A stretch of DNA of 5,800 nucleotides from assembly GCA_026987795.1 (NCBI GenBank), contig JALSMF010000470.1:1-5800 (forward strand). Reading direction: 5' to 3'. Both the position numbers and the translations under genes were made by a program. The stretch comes from Bacteroidales bacterium. Lineage in GTDB: Bacteria; Bacteroidota; Bacteroidia; Bacteroidales; JAADGE01. The notes beneath the pieces are model-generated. The model saw only the letters and a list, made by a program, of their open reading frames with translations, ran no database searches and was not told where the DNA came from. Shown one piece after another: positions 1 through 5,800 of the stretch. The stretch's first letter is position 1. Each line of letters begins with the position of its first letter.

Positions 1-1
1 C

Positions 2-448
2 TATTACGGAGAAGAGATACCGAAAAAGCAAATTGACAGATTACAGCAAAGATGTGATGACATTAACAAATTGTACAGGAAAAACAAAGGTTTAGGAGTA
101 AAAAGCCAAACAACTGTCGTTATACACGTAGATTCGCGAAGCTATGAGAAAAGGCAGGATGTTTTCTTTTATTATTTCTTCGGAAGTAAAAAAGGAAAAA
201 AAACAGCAGAAAGCATTCATCGAAAATTCAGGGAAAAATACAGAAAAGTGCAGGCAGGCAGAGGTTATCACGGAACCGTATCCGCACGAAGCCTTTACGT
301 TCTTAAGAATACCGTGCCTCCGGCTGTTTTTCTGGAGCTTGCGAATATAAGAAACAAATATGACCAATTAAGGCTGATACTCCCCGATAACAGACAAGCA
401 CTTGCCAACTGGATATATCTCGGGCTGGAAGATGCTTTGCTTAAATGA
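2..448 (+). CDS. N-acetylmuramoyl-L-alanine amidase (Amidase_3 type), C-terminal part; 5' end outside the window
   Basis: The frame is open from the left edge, so this is the last 148 residues of a longer protein; an in-frame TTG at 71 is internal, not a start. Such zinc amidases cut the bond between N-acetylmuramic acid and L-alanine in peptidoglycan, in the periplasm. Counting from the first visible codon, VIHVDSR (residues 40-46) aligns with the family's S-I/L-H-A-N segment, so H42 should be a zinc ligand. SLYVLKNT (97-104) and PAVFLELANIRN (107-118) match the conserved end of the domain, and E112 fits the catalytic glutamate. NRQALANWIYLGL (130-142) is the usual last helix. The first His and Glu zinc ligands must lie upstream of the window. 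No extra C-terminal domain follows. The HVDSR wording and the RGYHGTVS stretch (87-94) resemble what I recall of Bacteroidota amidases. The stop lies 2 nt from the stop of the converging acyl-CoA dehydrogenase gene. Family call firm; exact physiological role unknown. Confidence 0.88.
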   Translation, partial: YYGEEIPKKQIDRLQQRCDDINKLYRKNKGLGVKSQTTVVIHVDSRSYEKRQDVFFYYFFGSKKGKKTAESIHRKFREKYRKVQAGRGYHGTVSARSLYVLKNTVPPAVFLELANIRNKYDQLRLILPDNRQALANWIYLGLEDALLK

Positions 449-450
449 AA

Positions 451-1590
451 TTATCTTAACAGATTTCTTGAAACAACAATTTTTTGAATTTCAGAAGTTC
501 CCTCATAAATTTGTGTCAGTTTGGCTTCCCGCATAAGGCGTTCTACGTGATATTCTTTTACATAGCCGTATCCTCCGTGAATTTGAACAGCTTCGGTTGT
601 TACATACATAGCTGTTTCGGCAGCAATATATTTTGCCGCAGCACTTTCTTTGTTGTAATTTTTATTTTGGTCTTTTAACCAGGCAGCTTTATAAACCATA
701 TTTCTTGCAGCTTCGGTTCTTATGTCCATCTCGGCTAATTTGAATGCAATTGCCTGATGCTCTGATATTAATTTCCCGAATGCCTTACGTTCTTTTGAAT
801 ACTGAATTGCCAAATCCAAAGCTCCTTGTGCAATACCCAGAGCTTGTGCGGCAATGCCTATTCTGCCGCCGTTCAGAGAAAGCATAGCCAATTTAAACCC
901 GAAACCGTCTTCGCCTATTCTGTTTTTTTTAGGAATTTTCACATTATTGAACATTAAAGAATGTGTATGAGAAGCTCTCAGTCCCATTTTATTTTCTTTC
1001 GGTCCTATATCAAAACCTTCAGTTCCTTTTTCGACAATAAGAGCATTTATTCCGTGATGTTTTTTTTCCGGATGTGTATGAGCAAAAACTATAAAATAAT
1101 CAGCTATTGAAGCATTTGATATCCAGTTTTTTATTCCGTTAATTAAATAATAATCCCCTTTATCTTCTGCCGTTGTTCGCTGTCTTGTGGCATCGCTGCC
1201 TGCTTCCGGTTCCGATAACGCAAAAGCTCCGAAAGCTTTTCCCGTTCCCATAGGAATAAGATATTTTTGTTTCTGCTCTTCTGTTCCGTAATGCTCCAAT
1301 CCCCAGTTTACCAAAGAATTTTGTATTGACATTACAACTGCTGCCGAAGCATCTGTTTTTGATATCTCCTCCAAAGCTAAGACATAAGAAACAGTATCCA
1401 GTCCTTCTCCGCCGTATTCGGGGGCAGTCATCATCGACATAAAGCCCATTTCCTGCATCATTCTCAACTTATCGACAGGTTCAATTTCTTTTTCGTCTCT
1501 TTCGGTAACTCCGGGTAATAATTCCGTTCGGGCAAAGTCTCTTGCAGATTCTTTTATCATTAACTGTTCTTCGGTAAAACTAAAATCCAT
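451..1590 (-). CDS. Acyl-CoA dehydrogenase, short-chain (butyryl-CoA) type
   Basis: A complete FAD-dependent acyl-CoA dehydrogenase of 379 residues, the normal length for the family. It oxidises acyl-CoA to trans-2-enoyl-CoA in the cytoplasm and passes electrons to electron-transfer flavoprotein; in anaerobes the same fold can run as a crotonyl-CoA reductase. The N-terminal helical domain covers about 1-115, the beta domain 116-225 and the C-terminal helical domain 226-379. Signature 1 is ALSEPEAGSD (124-133), with Arg at 136 where Gly/Ser/Ala is usual. WISNAS (156-161) is the flavin-contacting segment. Signature 2 starts at QIHGGYGY (336-343) and matches fully. E363 in IYEGTSEIQ is the catalytic base of short- and medium-chain enzymes. 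Position 242, where isovaleryl-CoA dehydrogenase carries its Glu, is Gly here, and the surrounding GGRIGIAAQALGIAQ reads like butyryl/short-chain enzymes. The ATG at 1590 gives the standard MDFSFTEEQ start; no Shine-Dalgarno site precedes it. No ETF or other beta-oxidation gene is adjacent, so the substrate is inferred from family resemblance. Confidence 0.95.
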   Translation of the reverse strand: MDFSFTEEQLMIKESARDFARTELLPGVTERDEKEIEPVDKLRMMQEMGFMSMMTAPEYGGEGLDTVSYVLALEEISKTDASAAVVMSIQNSLVNWGLEHYGTEEQKQKYLIPMGTGKAFGAFALSEPEAGSDATRQRTTAEDKGDYYLINGIKNWISNASIADYFIVFAHTHPEKKHHGINALIVEKGTEGFDIGPKENKMGLRASHTHSLMFNNVKIPKKNRIGEDGFGFKLAMLSLNGGRIGIAAQALGIAQGALDLAIQYSKERKAFGKLISEHQAIAFKLAEMDIRTEAARNMVYKAAWLKDQNKNYNKESAAAKYIAAETAMYVTTEAVQIHGGYGYVKEYHVERLMREAKLTQIYEGTSEIQKIVVSRNLLR

Positions 1591-1623
1591 TATAAACTCG
1601 TTTTTAAATTTTTAGAAGTTGTG

Positions 1624-1655
1624 CAAATCTATAAAAAATGTCTTGCGGTTTCAAA
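1624..1655 (-). promoter_or_regulatory. Predicted Bacteroidetes-type promoter of the acyl-CoA dehydrogenase gene
   Basis: Read on the minus strand, TTTG (plus-strand 1652-1655) is followed after 20 nt by TAGATTTG (plus-strand 1624-1631). This fits the Bacteroidetes primary-sigma consensus, a -33 TTTG and a -7 TAnnTTTG about 19-20 nt apart. Transcription would start near 1617-1620 and give a leader of about 30 nt before the ATG at 1590. Found by eye; AT-rich spacers produce chance matches, but both boxes and the spacing are right. Confidence 0.6.
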
Positions 1656-1686
1656 TTTAAAGACAAGTAAAACCGGAAATAATTAT

Positions 1687-1694
1687 TAATTTTG
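1687..1694 (+). promoter_or_regulatory. gldF: Possible -7 box of a gldFG promoter
   Basis: TAATTTTG matches the Bacteroidetes -7 consensus TAnnTTTG exactly and lies 22 nt before the preferred gldF ATG, implying a short leader of about 17 nt. No TTTG is present at the expected -33 position (about 1660-1670), so only half of the promoter is supported. It points away from the dehydrogenase promoter, and the two would share a back-to-back control region. Confidence 0.35.
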
Positions 1695-1716
1695 AATTTT
1701 TATAAAATGGGTGAAT

Positions 1717-2472
1717 ATGAGTTTTTTCAGAGATATAAGAATAATAGGCGTTATTTTTAAAAAAGAAGTAACCTCTTTTTTCAGTTCTTTAACGGGCTAT
1801 ATTGTAGTTACGGTTTTTTTAACGGCAAACAGCCTTTTTTTGTGGGTTTTTCCCGGCGAATATAATGTGCTTGACAGCGGATATGCAAGTTTAGACACTT
1901 TCTTTTTTATGGCTCCGTGGGTATTCTTGTTTCTTGTTCCTGCCGTTACAATGCGGCTTTTCTCTGATGAAAAACGCACGGGAACTATTGAACTTTTGTT
2001 TACAAGACCTGTTTCGGACATACAAATTATTTTTGCTAAATATATTGCCGGTATTGCACTGGTTATTTTTTCTTTGTTGCCGTCCTTAATTTATTTTATA
2101 TCCGTAGGTATATTAGGCGACCCCGCCTGGAATACGGATACGGGTGCATTTTGGGGTTCGTTTACGGGCTTGTTCTTTTTGGCGTCGGCTTATGTTGCAG
2201 TAGGAGTTTTTGCATCATCTTTGACTGACAGCCAGATAATTGCTTTTTTGGTTTCCCTTATTATTTCATTTTTTCTGTATATAGGGTTTGAAGCAGTAAG
2301 TAATTTGAATTTTTGGAGCAGTTATAAAGATATTATTTATAATATGGGAATTTCGGCACATTACAAATCAATGAGCAGAGGTGTTTTGGATACAAGAGAT
2401 ATAATCTACTTCTCTGCCGTATCTTTGATTTTTATAGTTACCACAAAATATATTTCGGAAAACAGAGATTAG
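1717..2472 (+). CDS. gldF: GldF, ABC-2-type permease subunit of the gliding-motility-associated transporter
   Basis: An inner-membrane permease of 251 residues, the usual size for GldF. It should form the membrane channel of an ABC transporter with GldG and the ATPase GldA; the substrate is not known. About six membrane helices are visible, near residues 26-46, 60-79, 106-129, 146-168, 172-191 and 227-245 (counted from the ATG at 1717). Diagnostic segments are the N-terminal IFKKEVTSFFSSLTGY, the LFLWVFPG end of helix 1, and FSDEKRTGTIELLFTRPVSD between helices 2 and 3, the conserved cytoplasmic element of ABC-2 permeases. Start choice: an in-frame GTG at 1711 would add two residues, but the ATG at 1717 is preferred because GTG starts are uncommon in this phylum. 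GGTGA at 1710-1714 is too close to that ATG to be a convincing ribosome binding site. gldG follows after 53 nt on the same strand. GldF also occurs in non-gliding Bacteroidota, so it does not prove motility. Confidence 0.92.
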   Translation: MSFFRDIRIIGVIFKKEVTSFFSSLTGYIVVTVFLTANSLFLWVFPGEYNVLDSGYASLDTFFFMAPWVFLFLVPAVTMRLFSDEKRTGTIELLFTRPVSDIQIIFAKYIAGIALVIFSLLPSLIYFISVGILGDPAWNTDTGAFWGSFTGLFFLASAYVAVGVFASSLTDSQIIAFLVSLIISFFLYIGFEAVSNLNFWSSYKDIIYNMGISAHYKSMSRGVLDTRDIIYFSAVSLIFIVTTKYISENRD

Positions 2473-2525
2473 ATTAACAATTTACCTGTTTAATTTATTT
2501 AATAAAGACTTTTTAAAGACAGAAG

Positions 2526-4226
2526 ATGAAAGTTAAAAGTAAAATATTAAAATTAATAATTTCTTATATTATTATAATTATTGCGGCATACTTGCTGTCT
2601 GTTAAATTCCTGCGTTTCGATTTAACTTCGGAAAAAAGATATACTTTATCAAAATATACAAAGAATATCTTACGGAATTTGGATGATAAAATATATGTAA
2701 AAGTATATCTTGCGGGAGACGGATTGCCCGTAACTCTTAAAAAATATCAGAGAGATATTAAAGAGGAACTTGATGAATTTAAAATATACGCCGGTGATAA
2801 TTTAGATTATGAGTTTATAGATCCGTCCGAAAGTAAGGATAAAGAAGTGCGTTTCGGACTGTATAAAACTCTTACGGATAAAGGGCTTTTACCTATTGAA
2901 ACAACAGAGGTAAGCGAAGGCGGTAAAACATCTGTAAAAATGGTTTTCCCCGGAGCTTTAATCTCTTTTAAAGAAAAGGAAATTGCGGTTAATTTATTGC
3001 AGAACACTGCAGGGACTGTTCCCGAAAGTGAGGAAAATGTTAATTATTCTTTGCAGTCGCTGGAGTATGAACTGACAAATGCAATTCAAAAACTGAGCAG
3101 AACCCAAAAACCGGAAATCGCTTTTATTAAAGGACACGGAGAATTAAACGAATATGAGGTTATGGATATTTCTTCTGTTTTGTCGGAATATTATACTGTT
3201 AAAACGGGCAGAATAGGAGGGCAACCCGGTATTTTAGACGGGTTTAAAGCCGTTATTATTGCAAAGCCCGTAAGGGAGTTTTCGGAACAGGATAAATTTG
3301 TTATAGACCAATATATTATGCAGGGAGGTAATGTTCTTTGGCTTATTGACGGGACAAATACAAATTTGGACAGCTTGTTTACGGCATCATATACCATGGC
3401 TTTGCCGCTTGATATCAATCTTGATGATATGTTGTTTCAATACGGTGTGAGGGTAAACAAAGATTTACTTACGGATAAATTCTCTTCGGCAATAGGAATA
3501 ACTCTGGAAGGTCCTGACGGAAAACCTTATATTAAAAATTATCCGTGGTATTATTTTCCCGTAATAGTATCTGATAATAAACATGTTATTACAAAATATA
3601 TTGATTATATAAAGACTGAATTTGTAAGCACCGTTGACACAGTAGGTTACGATAAGAACATAAGAAAAACAGTGCTGCTTAAAAGTTCCGAATACACAAA
3701 ACAAGACCCTATACCCGCAAAGATAGAGCTAAGTATGGTTAATAATATGCCTTCGGATAATGAAATGCACGGAGGGAAGAAAAATATAGCTGTTTTGTTG
3801 GAGGGTAAATTTGTTTCGTGTTTTAAAAACAGACCGGTAGAAAAATATTTTCCCGATTTAAGATACAGTGACGTAATTTTAGAAAGTAAACCGGCAAAAA
3901 TGATTGTTGTAAGCGATGGTGATATTATAAGAAATGAAGTTTCGAGAGACGGCAGACCGTATCCGATAGGATTTGACAGGTTTACAAGGCATACTTTTAA
4001 CGGAAATAAAGAATTTATCCTCAATGCGGTTAATTATTTATGTGATGATGAGGGCTTAATGACTATTCGCTCCCGTGAATTGAAAATGCGTTTATTAAAT
4101 CATAAAATTGTTTCCGAAAATCGTTTTCTTATTCAGCTTATCAATGTAGTTTTACCTGTTTTACTTATTTCCTTATTCGGAATTGCCGTATATTTTATCA
4201 GAAAAAGAAAATATAAAAGAAGTTAA
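2526..4226 (+). CDS. gldG: GldG, membrane-anchored auxiliary subunit of the gliding-associated ABC transporter
   Basis: A complete 566-residue GldG, the normal size for the family. Helix 1 (about 8-27) and helix 2 (about 536-558) bracket a large extracytoplasmic region of the ABC-transporter auxiliary type. The positively charged C-terminal tail RKRKYKRS should be cytoplasmic. Family landmarks in order are RFDLTSEKRYTLS (30-42), FIKGHGEL (200-207), GGNVLWLIDG (267-276), YGVRVNKDLL (306-315), NYPWYYFPV (338-346), MIVVSDGDIIRNE (459-471) and GNKEFILNAVNYL (493-505) followed by the RSRELKMR segment. The extracytoplasmic region is related to the IFT52/GldG-like fold and has no recognisable catalytic centre. 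Acting with GldF is inferred from adjacency and from the family. The 53-nt gap after gldF shows no convincing promoter, so the two are probably cotranscribed; the start has an A-rich upstream stretch and no clear Shine-Dalgarno site. The stop codon shares the palindrome TTAA with the converging gene's stop. Confidence 0.93.
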   Translation: MKVKSKILKLIISYIIIIIAAYLLSVKFLRFDLTSEKRYTLSKYTKNILRNLDDKIYVKVYLAGDGLPVTLKKYQRDIKEELDEFKIYAGDNLDYEFIDPSESKDKEVRFGLYKTLTDKGLLPIETTEVSEGGKTSVKMVFPGALISFKEKEIAVNLLQNTAGTVPESEENVNYSLQSLEYELTNAIQKLSRTQKPEIAFIKGHGELNEYEVMDISSVLSEYYTVKTGRIGGQPGILDGFKAVIIAKPVREFSEQDKFVIDQYIMQGGNVLWLIDGTNTNLDSLFTASYTMALPLDINLDDMLFQYGVRVNKDLLTDKFSSAIGITLEGPDGKPYIKNYPWYYFPVIVSDNKHVITKYIDYIKTEFVSTVDTVGYDKNIRKTVLLKSSEYTKQDPIPAKIELSMVNNMPSDNEMHGGKKNIAVLLEGKFVSCFKNRPVEKYFPDLRYSDVILESKPAKMIVVSDGDIIRNEVSRDGRPYPIGFDRFTRHTFNGNKEFILNAVNYLCDDEGLMTIRSRELKMRLLNHKIVSENRFLIQLINVVLPVLLISLFGIAVYFIRKRKYKRS

Positions 4227-4234
4227 AAATTAAC
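4222..4234. repeat. Small inverted repeat over two overlapping convergent stop codons
   Basis: GTTAA (4222-4226) and TTAAC (4230-4234) form a perfect 5-bp dyad with a 3-nt AAA centre. The TTAA at 4223-4226 provides TAA to gldG on the plus strand (4224-4226) and TAA to the DUF5686 gene on the minus strand (4223-4225). The stem is too short and AT-rich to count as an intrinsic terminator, and no separate terminator hairpin is visible at this junction. Confidence 0.45.
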
Positions 4235-5800
4235 GTGAAATCCTAAGAAGATACCGTTTTTGTGTATCCCTGTTTTGTGTATGTGGGTTACTCTTCGGAA
4301 ATAATTTATACTTAAAAAGTTGAAAATATTTTCGACCCCCAAACCGATTTCTATATAAGGTCTTTTTACGTCCGACAAGGTTTCGGGAAATTGCAGAATT
4401 TCTCTGTTTTCGTCTTTCAAGCTTCCCCATACGCCTTTGGCATAAATTACTTCTCGGAATTTAAGTTTTCTCAACAGGGGTATTTTATTGAGTATAAGTC
4501 CGTTAAAATGATGTTCGCCAAAAAAGCTTATATATTCGTCGCTTGCAAATTCGTAATAGTTCATAAGGTTAAAAGATCGCATATCATAAGCAATTCCTGA
4601 ATTGCCTTCGTGAAGTTTAAGTAAAGGATAGGGGACAGTGCCGAATATTTTTCCGACTTCGATATAATAGTTTGTTTTTCCGAAGAAACCGAATGTCATA
4701 AAATGCTTTAATCCGGCGGTTAATTTATGATAGCTGTAATCACTGCCCAAGAAATTCGGTATTCCGTATGTGTAGCTGAGCTCAATAATCGGATAAAGCG
4801 AACCGAAAGATTGCCTGTTAAATATCGATTCAATATATTCTTCATTTATACCGAAATGAGCATTTACGGTTATTTCAGATGCCGTAATACTGTTTACTTC
4901 AATATTGTCTCGGGATATAAACCTTAAGCTGTCGGTAGGCATAATCTTTTTATGCGTAAAGAATGCGGTTGCCGTTAGAGATTTTAAAACATCTCTTTCT
5001 ATTCCTGTCTCAAAATTACTTATATGTAGCAGTTTGTCATTTTTTCCCGAAACGGAAAAAATGTTATCTGAGCCGAAATCTCCAAGGTTTGCACCGAGTT
5101 GTATCAGGTCGTTACTGTAATTTATTCGGGCAAGAGTCCAGTAGTTGCTGTTTATCTTGAGTTTTGAACCTATGCCGTATTTTACTTTCAGGTCTCTTGT
5201 TCCGAAAGCCGTATATCCGTTTAGTTCAATAATTTTACTGAAATAGTTGCTTGTTCTGAATCCTATTCTGAACCGATTATTCTCAAGTGCATTTCTGCTG
5301 AATATTTTATAGTAAGGTCCGAGTTCAATATATTTTCGTTTTAAATAACCTGTTCCGATAAGATAGACAGAGTTCTCAATTTTCTTAAATGTCGGCAGTC
5401 TTTTTACGGAATCGACCATTGAGTAAATATTTTTTTCTTTTTCGGTAAGCGGAATATGTCTCATTTTATCCCAATCGGAAGAAGTAAAATTACCGGCGTT
5501 CTTTTTTATTTCAATTTCTCTGAATTCTGCAGGAGCAAAAAAGTTTTTCGGAAATTCAGGGTTTATTTTTATGTTCTTTCTTGATGTATATTTCCTTCCG
5601 AAAAAACCGACTGTTACTTTGGATATGTTAAAATCAATGAAAAATTCTTCTTTTGCAGGGAAAAAGAAATTTTTTTCTGTTTTTTCATAATCTTTTCTTA
5701 CATAAAAACTTCTGATAAAATCAAGATTTACGTTTTCTGACATATATGCCGTAATTTTTTTAAGGGCAAAAGTAGTGTCGGTAATCCACATATCGCCGTG
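4223..5800 (-). CDS. DUF5686-family outer-membrane protein, C-terminal part; 5' end outside the window
   Basis: The frame is open to the right edge: His-Gly-Asp precede the first in-frame Met (5791), and that Met sits inside a conserved GDMWITDTTFALKKI segment, so it is not the start. 525 residues are visible; as I recall, full DUF5686 proteins are roughly 800 or more, usually with a signal peptide and a carboxypeptidase-regulatory-like domain at the N terminus. Counted from that Met, NRFRIGFRTSNYFSK (172-186), NGYTAFGTRDLKVKYGIG (191-208), GTVPYPLLKLHEGN (384-397), FNLMNYYEFASDEY (407-420) and GLILNKIPLLRKLKFREV (431-448) are the family's landmarks. The second half alternates short polar and aromatic strands, and the chain ends in Phe (HVNF), as beta-barrels inserted by the BAM machinery do. 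No enzyme motif is seen. Molecular role unknown; outer-membrane barrel location is inferred. It is convergent with gldG, with overlapping stops, and is on a separate transcript from it. Confidence 0.85.
   Translation of the reverse strand, partial: HGDMWITDTTFALKKITAYMSENVNLDFIRSFYVRKDYEKTEKNFFFPAKEEFFIDFNISKVTVGFFGRKYTSRKNIKINPEFPKNFFAPAEFREIEIKKNAGNFTSSDWDKMRHIPLTEKEKNIYSMVDSVKRLPTFKKIENSVYLIGTGYLKRKYIELGPYYKIFSRNALENNRFRIGFRTSNYFSKIIELNGYTAFGTRDLKVKYGIGSKLKINSNYWTLARINYSNDLIQLGANLGDFGSDNIFSVSGKNDKLLHISNFETGIERDVLKSLTATAFFTHKKIMPTDSLRFISRDNIEVNSITASEITVNAHFGINEEYIESIFNRQSFGSLYPIIELSYTYGIPNFLGSDYSYHKLTAGLKHFMTFGFFGKTNYYIEVGKIFGTVPYPLLKLHEGNSGIAYDMRSFNLMNYYEFASDEYISFFGEHHFNGLILNKIPLLRKLKFREVIYAKGVWGSLKDENREILQFPETLSDVKRPYIEIGLGVENIFNFLSINYFRRVTHIHKTGIHKNGIFLGFHVNF

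Noticed and set aside
92..367. A 91-residue minus-strand ORF inside the amidase gene
   Set aside because: It is antisense to the conserved amidase domain, and its low-complexity Phe/Ser-rich product is typical of a reverse-strand shadow.
71..448. A 125-residue ORF starting at TTG 71 as a complete small protein
   Set aside because: The frame is open to position 2, and the encoded residues are the C-terminal half of an Amidase_3 domain, so the TTG is internal.
429..457. AAGAT ... ATCTT dyad at the amidase/dehydrogenase junction as a terminator
   Set aside because: The stem is 5 bp, AT-rich, with a 19-nt loop and no U-tract after it; too weak to support.
923..1067. Homopolymer runs of eight T (923-930 and 1060-1067; A8 on the coding strand of the dehydrogenase), and A8 at 196-203, as possible phase-variable or frameshift sites
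   Set aside because: They encode ordinary Lys-Lys stretches in intact conserved genes, and such runs are expected in AT-rich coding DNA.
1649..1697. TTCAAA ... TTTGAA inverted repeat in the divergent spacer as an operator
   Set aside because: It is only 6 bp per arm with a gap of about 36 nt in very AT-rich sequence, so it is easily due to chance.
3647..4024. A 125-residue minus-strand ORF inside gldG
   Set aside because: It lies fully antisense to strongly conserved GldG sequence, has no recognisable domain, and is explained as a shadow of the coding strand.
5789..5791. ATG as the true start of the DUF5686 protein
   Set aside because: Codons before it (His-Gly-Asp) remain open and continue a conserved segment; DUF5686 proteins are longer. 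The gene runs off the window.
1..5800. Mobile elements, CRISPR arrays, toxin-antitoxin or defence genes, tRNA or rRNA
   Set aside because: Apart from the roughly 126-nt divergent spacer and the 53-nt gldF-gldG gap, the window is filled by conserved housekeeping or envelope genes; no direct repeats, transposase, cloverleaf or repeat-spacer pattern was seen.

Overview
The window is chromosomal DNA from a member of the Bacteroidota, probably Bacteroidales-like. Four things point there: GldF and GldG, which are essentially restricted to this phylum; an outer-membrane protein of the DUF5686 family, also typical of it; promoter-like boxes of the Bacteroidetes type (TTTG ... TAnnTTTG); and AT-rich genes without clear Shine-Dalgarno sites. 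The genus cannot be fixed from sequence alone.

Layout from left to right. (1) Positions 2-448, plus strand: the C-terminal 148 residues of a periplasmic N-acetylmuramoyl-L-alanine amidase (Amidase_3 type), cut by the left edge. (2) Positions 451-1590, minus strand: a complete short-chain (butyryl-type) acyl-CoA dehydrogenase, tail to tail with the amidase and only 2 nt from its stop. (3) Positions 1591-1716: the only real intergenic region, a divergent control region with a good promoter match for the dehydrogenase and a partial one for gldF. (4) Positions 1717-2472 and 2526-4226, plus strand: gldF and gldG, an ABC-2-type permease and its membrane-anchored auxiliary subunit, 53 nt apart and probably one operon. 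(5) Positions 4223-5800, minus strand: the C-terminal 525 residues of a DUF5686-family outer-membrane protein, cut by the right edge. Its stop codon overlaps that of gldG on the opposite strand.

How the genes relate. GldF and GldG should work together in an inner-membrane ABC transporter with the ATPase GldA, which is not encoded here. The amidase and the DUF5686 protein also act in the cell envelope, so three of the four transcription units are envelope-related, but nothing in the sequence joins them in one pathway. The acyl-CoA dehydrogenase is a metabolic gene with its own promoter. I found no mobile element, CRISPR array, tRNA, rRNA or defence cassette, and no convincing undescribed system. 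The more interesting points are the very tight convergent gene ends, the back-to-back promoter region, and the uncharacterised roles of GldFG and DUF5686 proteins.
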